From assembly GCA_036567965.1 (NCBI GenBank), contig DATCTN010000012.1, positions 62,001 to 126,000 on the forward strand: 64,000 nt of DNA. The letters are read 5' to 3'. Both the position numbers and the translations under genes were made by a program. This DNA is from Candidatus Kryptoniota bacterium. GTDB lineage: Bacteria > Bacteroidota > Ignavibacteria > Kryptoniales > JAKASW01. Under the pieces are notes generated by a model. It saw nothing but the letters and a program-made list of their open reading frames with translations, had not been told where the DNA came from and made no database searches. Below, one piece after another: positions 63,598-64,000 of this stretch (position 1 is its first letter; every line of letters starts with the position of its first letter).

Positions 63598-64000
63598 TTG
63601 ACTTCTAAAGAAGACATAAGAAAATCGATTTTGAAAATCAGGGAAGAGCTGAGCGAGGAAGAAGCGCTGCAAAGGAGTAAACTTGTGCTCATGCGACTCG
63701 AGAATATGCCTGAGTACAGGAACGCCGGGCTCGTGCACACCTACCTATCATCAAGACCAAATGAAGTCGATACAATCATGCTGGTCGCAAGATCGTACGC
63801 GCGCGGAAAACGCATTGCGGTACCCGTTATCACGGACAAAAAGGAAAGGAAGCTGGAAACCTCGGAACTTATCGATCTCGGTGATCTCACCGAAGGTCCG
63901 TTCCATATCAAGGAACCAAAAGTTTTCTCACCTGTACCGCTCGAAGAGGTCGACATCTTCATCATCCCGGCGGTTGCAGTCGACAGGTCGGGCAATAGGA
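63598..64000 (+). CDS. 5-formyltetrahydrofolate cyclo-ligase, N-terminal part
   Basis: ATP-dependent conversion of 5-formyl-THF to methenyl-THF. Only the first 134 codons are visible; the frame runs off the right edge. It begins (TTG 63598) SKEDIRKSILKIREELSEEE, the standard N-terminus with substrate-binding basic residues, and reaches EEVDIFIIPAVAVDRSGNR near the ATP-binding region. GGGAG 10 bases upstream supports the start. In this window it links to methionine synthase through folate metabolism only in a general way. Confidence 0.88.
   Translation, partial: MTSKEDIRKSILKIREELSEEEALQRSKLVLMRLENMPEYRNAGLVHTYLSSRPNEVDTIMLVARSYARGKRIAVPVITDKKERKLETSELIDLGDLTEGPFHIKEPKVFSPVPLEEVDIFIIPAVAVDRSGNR

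Noticed and set aside
63380-63601. 73-codon frame upstream of the cyclo-ligase
   Set aside because: It overlaps strong hairpins, has no ribosome-binding site and looks like random translation of structured sequence.

Overview
The window looks like chromosome from a non-phototrophic member of the Bacteroidota-Chlorobiota-Ignavibacteriota group. The sequence evidence is a PorX-type response regulator (41633-43204), two secreted enzymes ending in type IX secretion (T9SS) sorting domains (58085-61170), many predicted outer-membrane beta-barrels with signal peptides, and an E. coli-like TTGACA/TATACT promoter. GC content is near 50% and coding density is high, with many 1-8 base overlaps. I saw no rRNA, tRNA, CRISPR array or prophage.

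Layout. 1-6746: tail of a Fis-type regulator, gltX, glnS, then comM, whose 5' end has been duplicated around an inserted REP-associated tyrosine transposase (RAYT), and a small exported protein. 6876-7859: an unknown membrane protein. 8278-18282: a tight run of metH in two polypeptides, recN, cysS, an exported Ntn-hydrolase asparaginase, an amidohydrolase-like protein and an outer-membrane barrel. 18395-26696: a tyrosine-rich lipoprotein, a FadL-type porin, another barrel, a penicillin-acylase homologue, a sirtuin and pyruvate kinase. 26720-31056 (minus): SpmA and SpmB homologues, a porin, a two-heme cytochrome and a monoheme cytochrome-porin fusion. 31243-41392 (minus): a nearly complete branched-chain amino acid operon (ilvB, ilvN, ilvC, cimA, a small ferritin-like gene, leuA, leuC, leuD, leuB) headed by a sigma-70 promoter and an Ile/Leu-rich leader peptide with alternative hairpins. 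41633-47670: porX, tsaE, tsaB, accD, arginase, panC, a Nudix hydrolase. 47845-49186: a membrane zinc-ribbon protein and a Cys-rich secreted protein. 49485-55234: a P-loop protein of the cyclic 2,3-diphosphoglycerate synthetase family with ornithine carbamoyltransferase, carbamate kinase and aspartate carbamoyltransferase, then panD, a uridylyltransferase-only GlmU and a small protein. 55695-63272: lytic transglycosylase, PAP2 phosphatase, EamA transporter, two T9SS-tagged enzymes and an APC permease. 63598-64000: start of 5-formyltetrahydrofolate cyclo-ligase.

How the genes work together. The minus-strand operon makes valine and leucine from pyruvate, and citramalate synthase lets isoleucine also start from pyruvate, with LeuCD and LeuB serving both chains. 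panC and panD both supply pantothenate. Arginase, ornithine carbamoyltransferase and carbamate kinase suggest active arginine/carbamoyl-phosphate turnover. The most unusual items are the RAYT insertion with its 87-bp direct duplication, the cytochrome-porin operon, the ilv leader attenuator, the split MetH and the carbamoyl-phosphate gene cluster.
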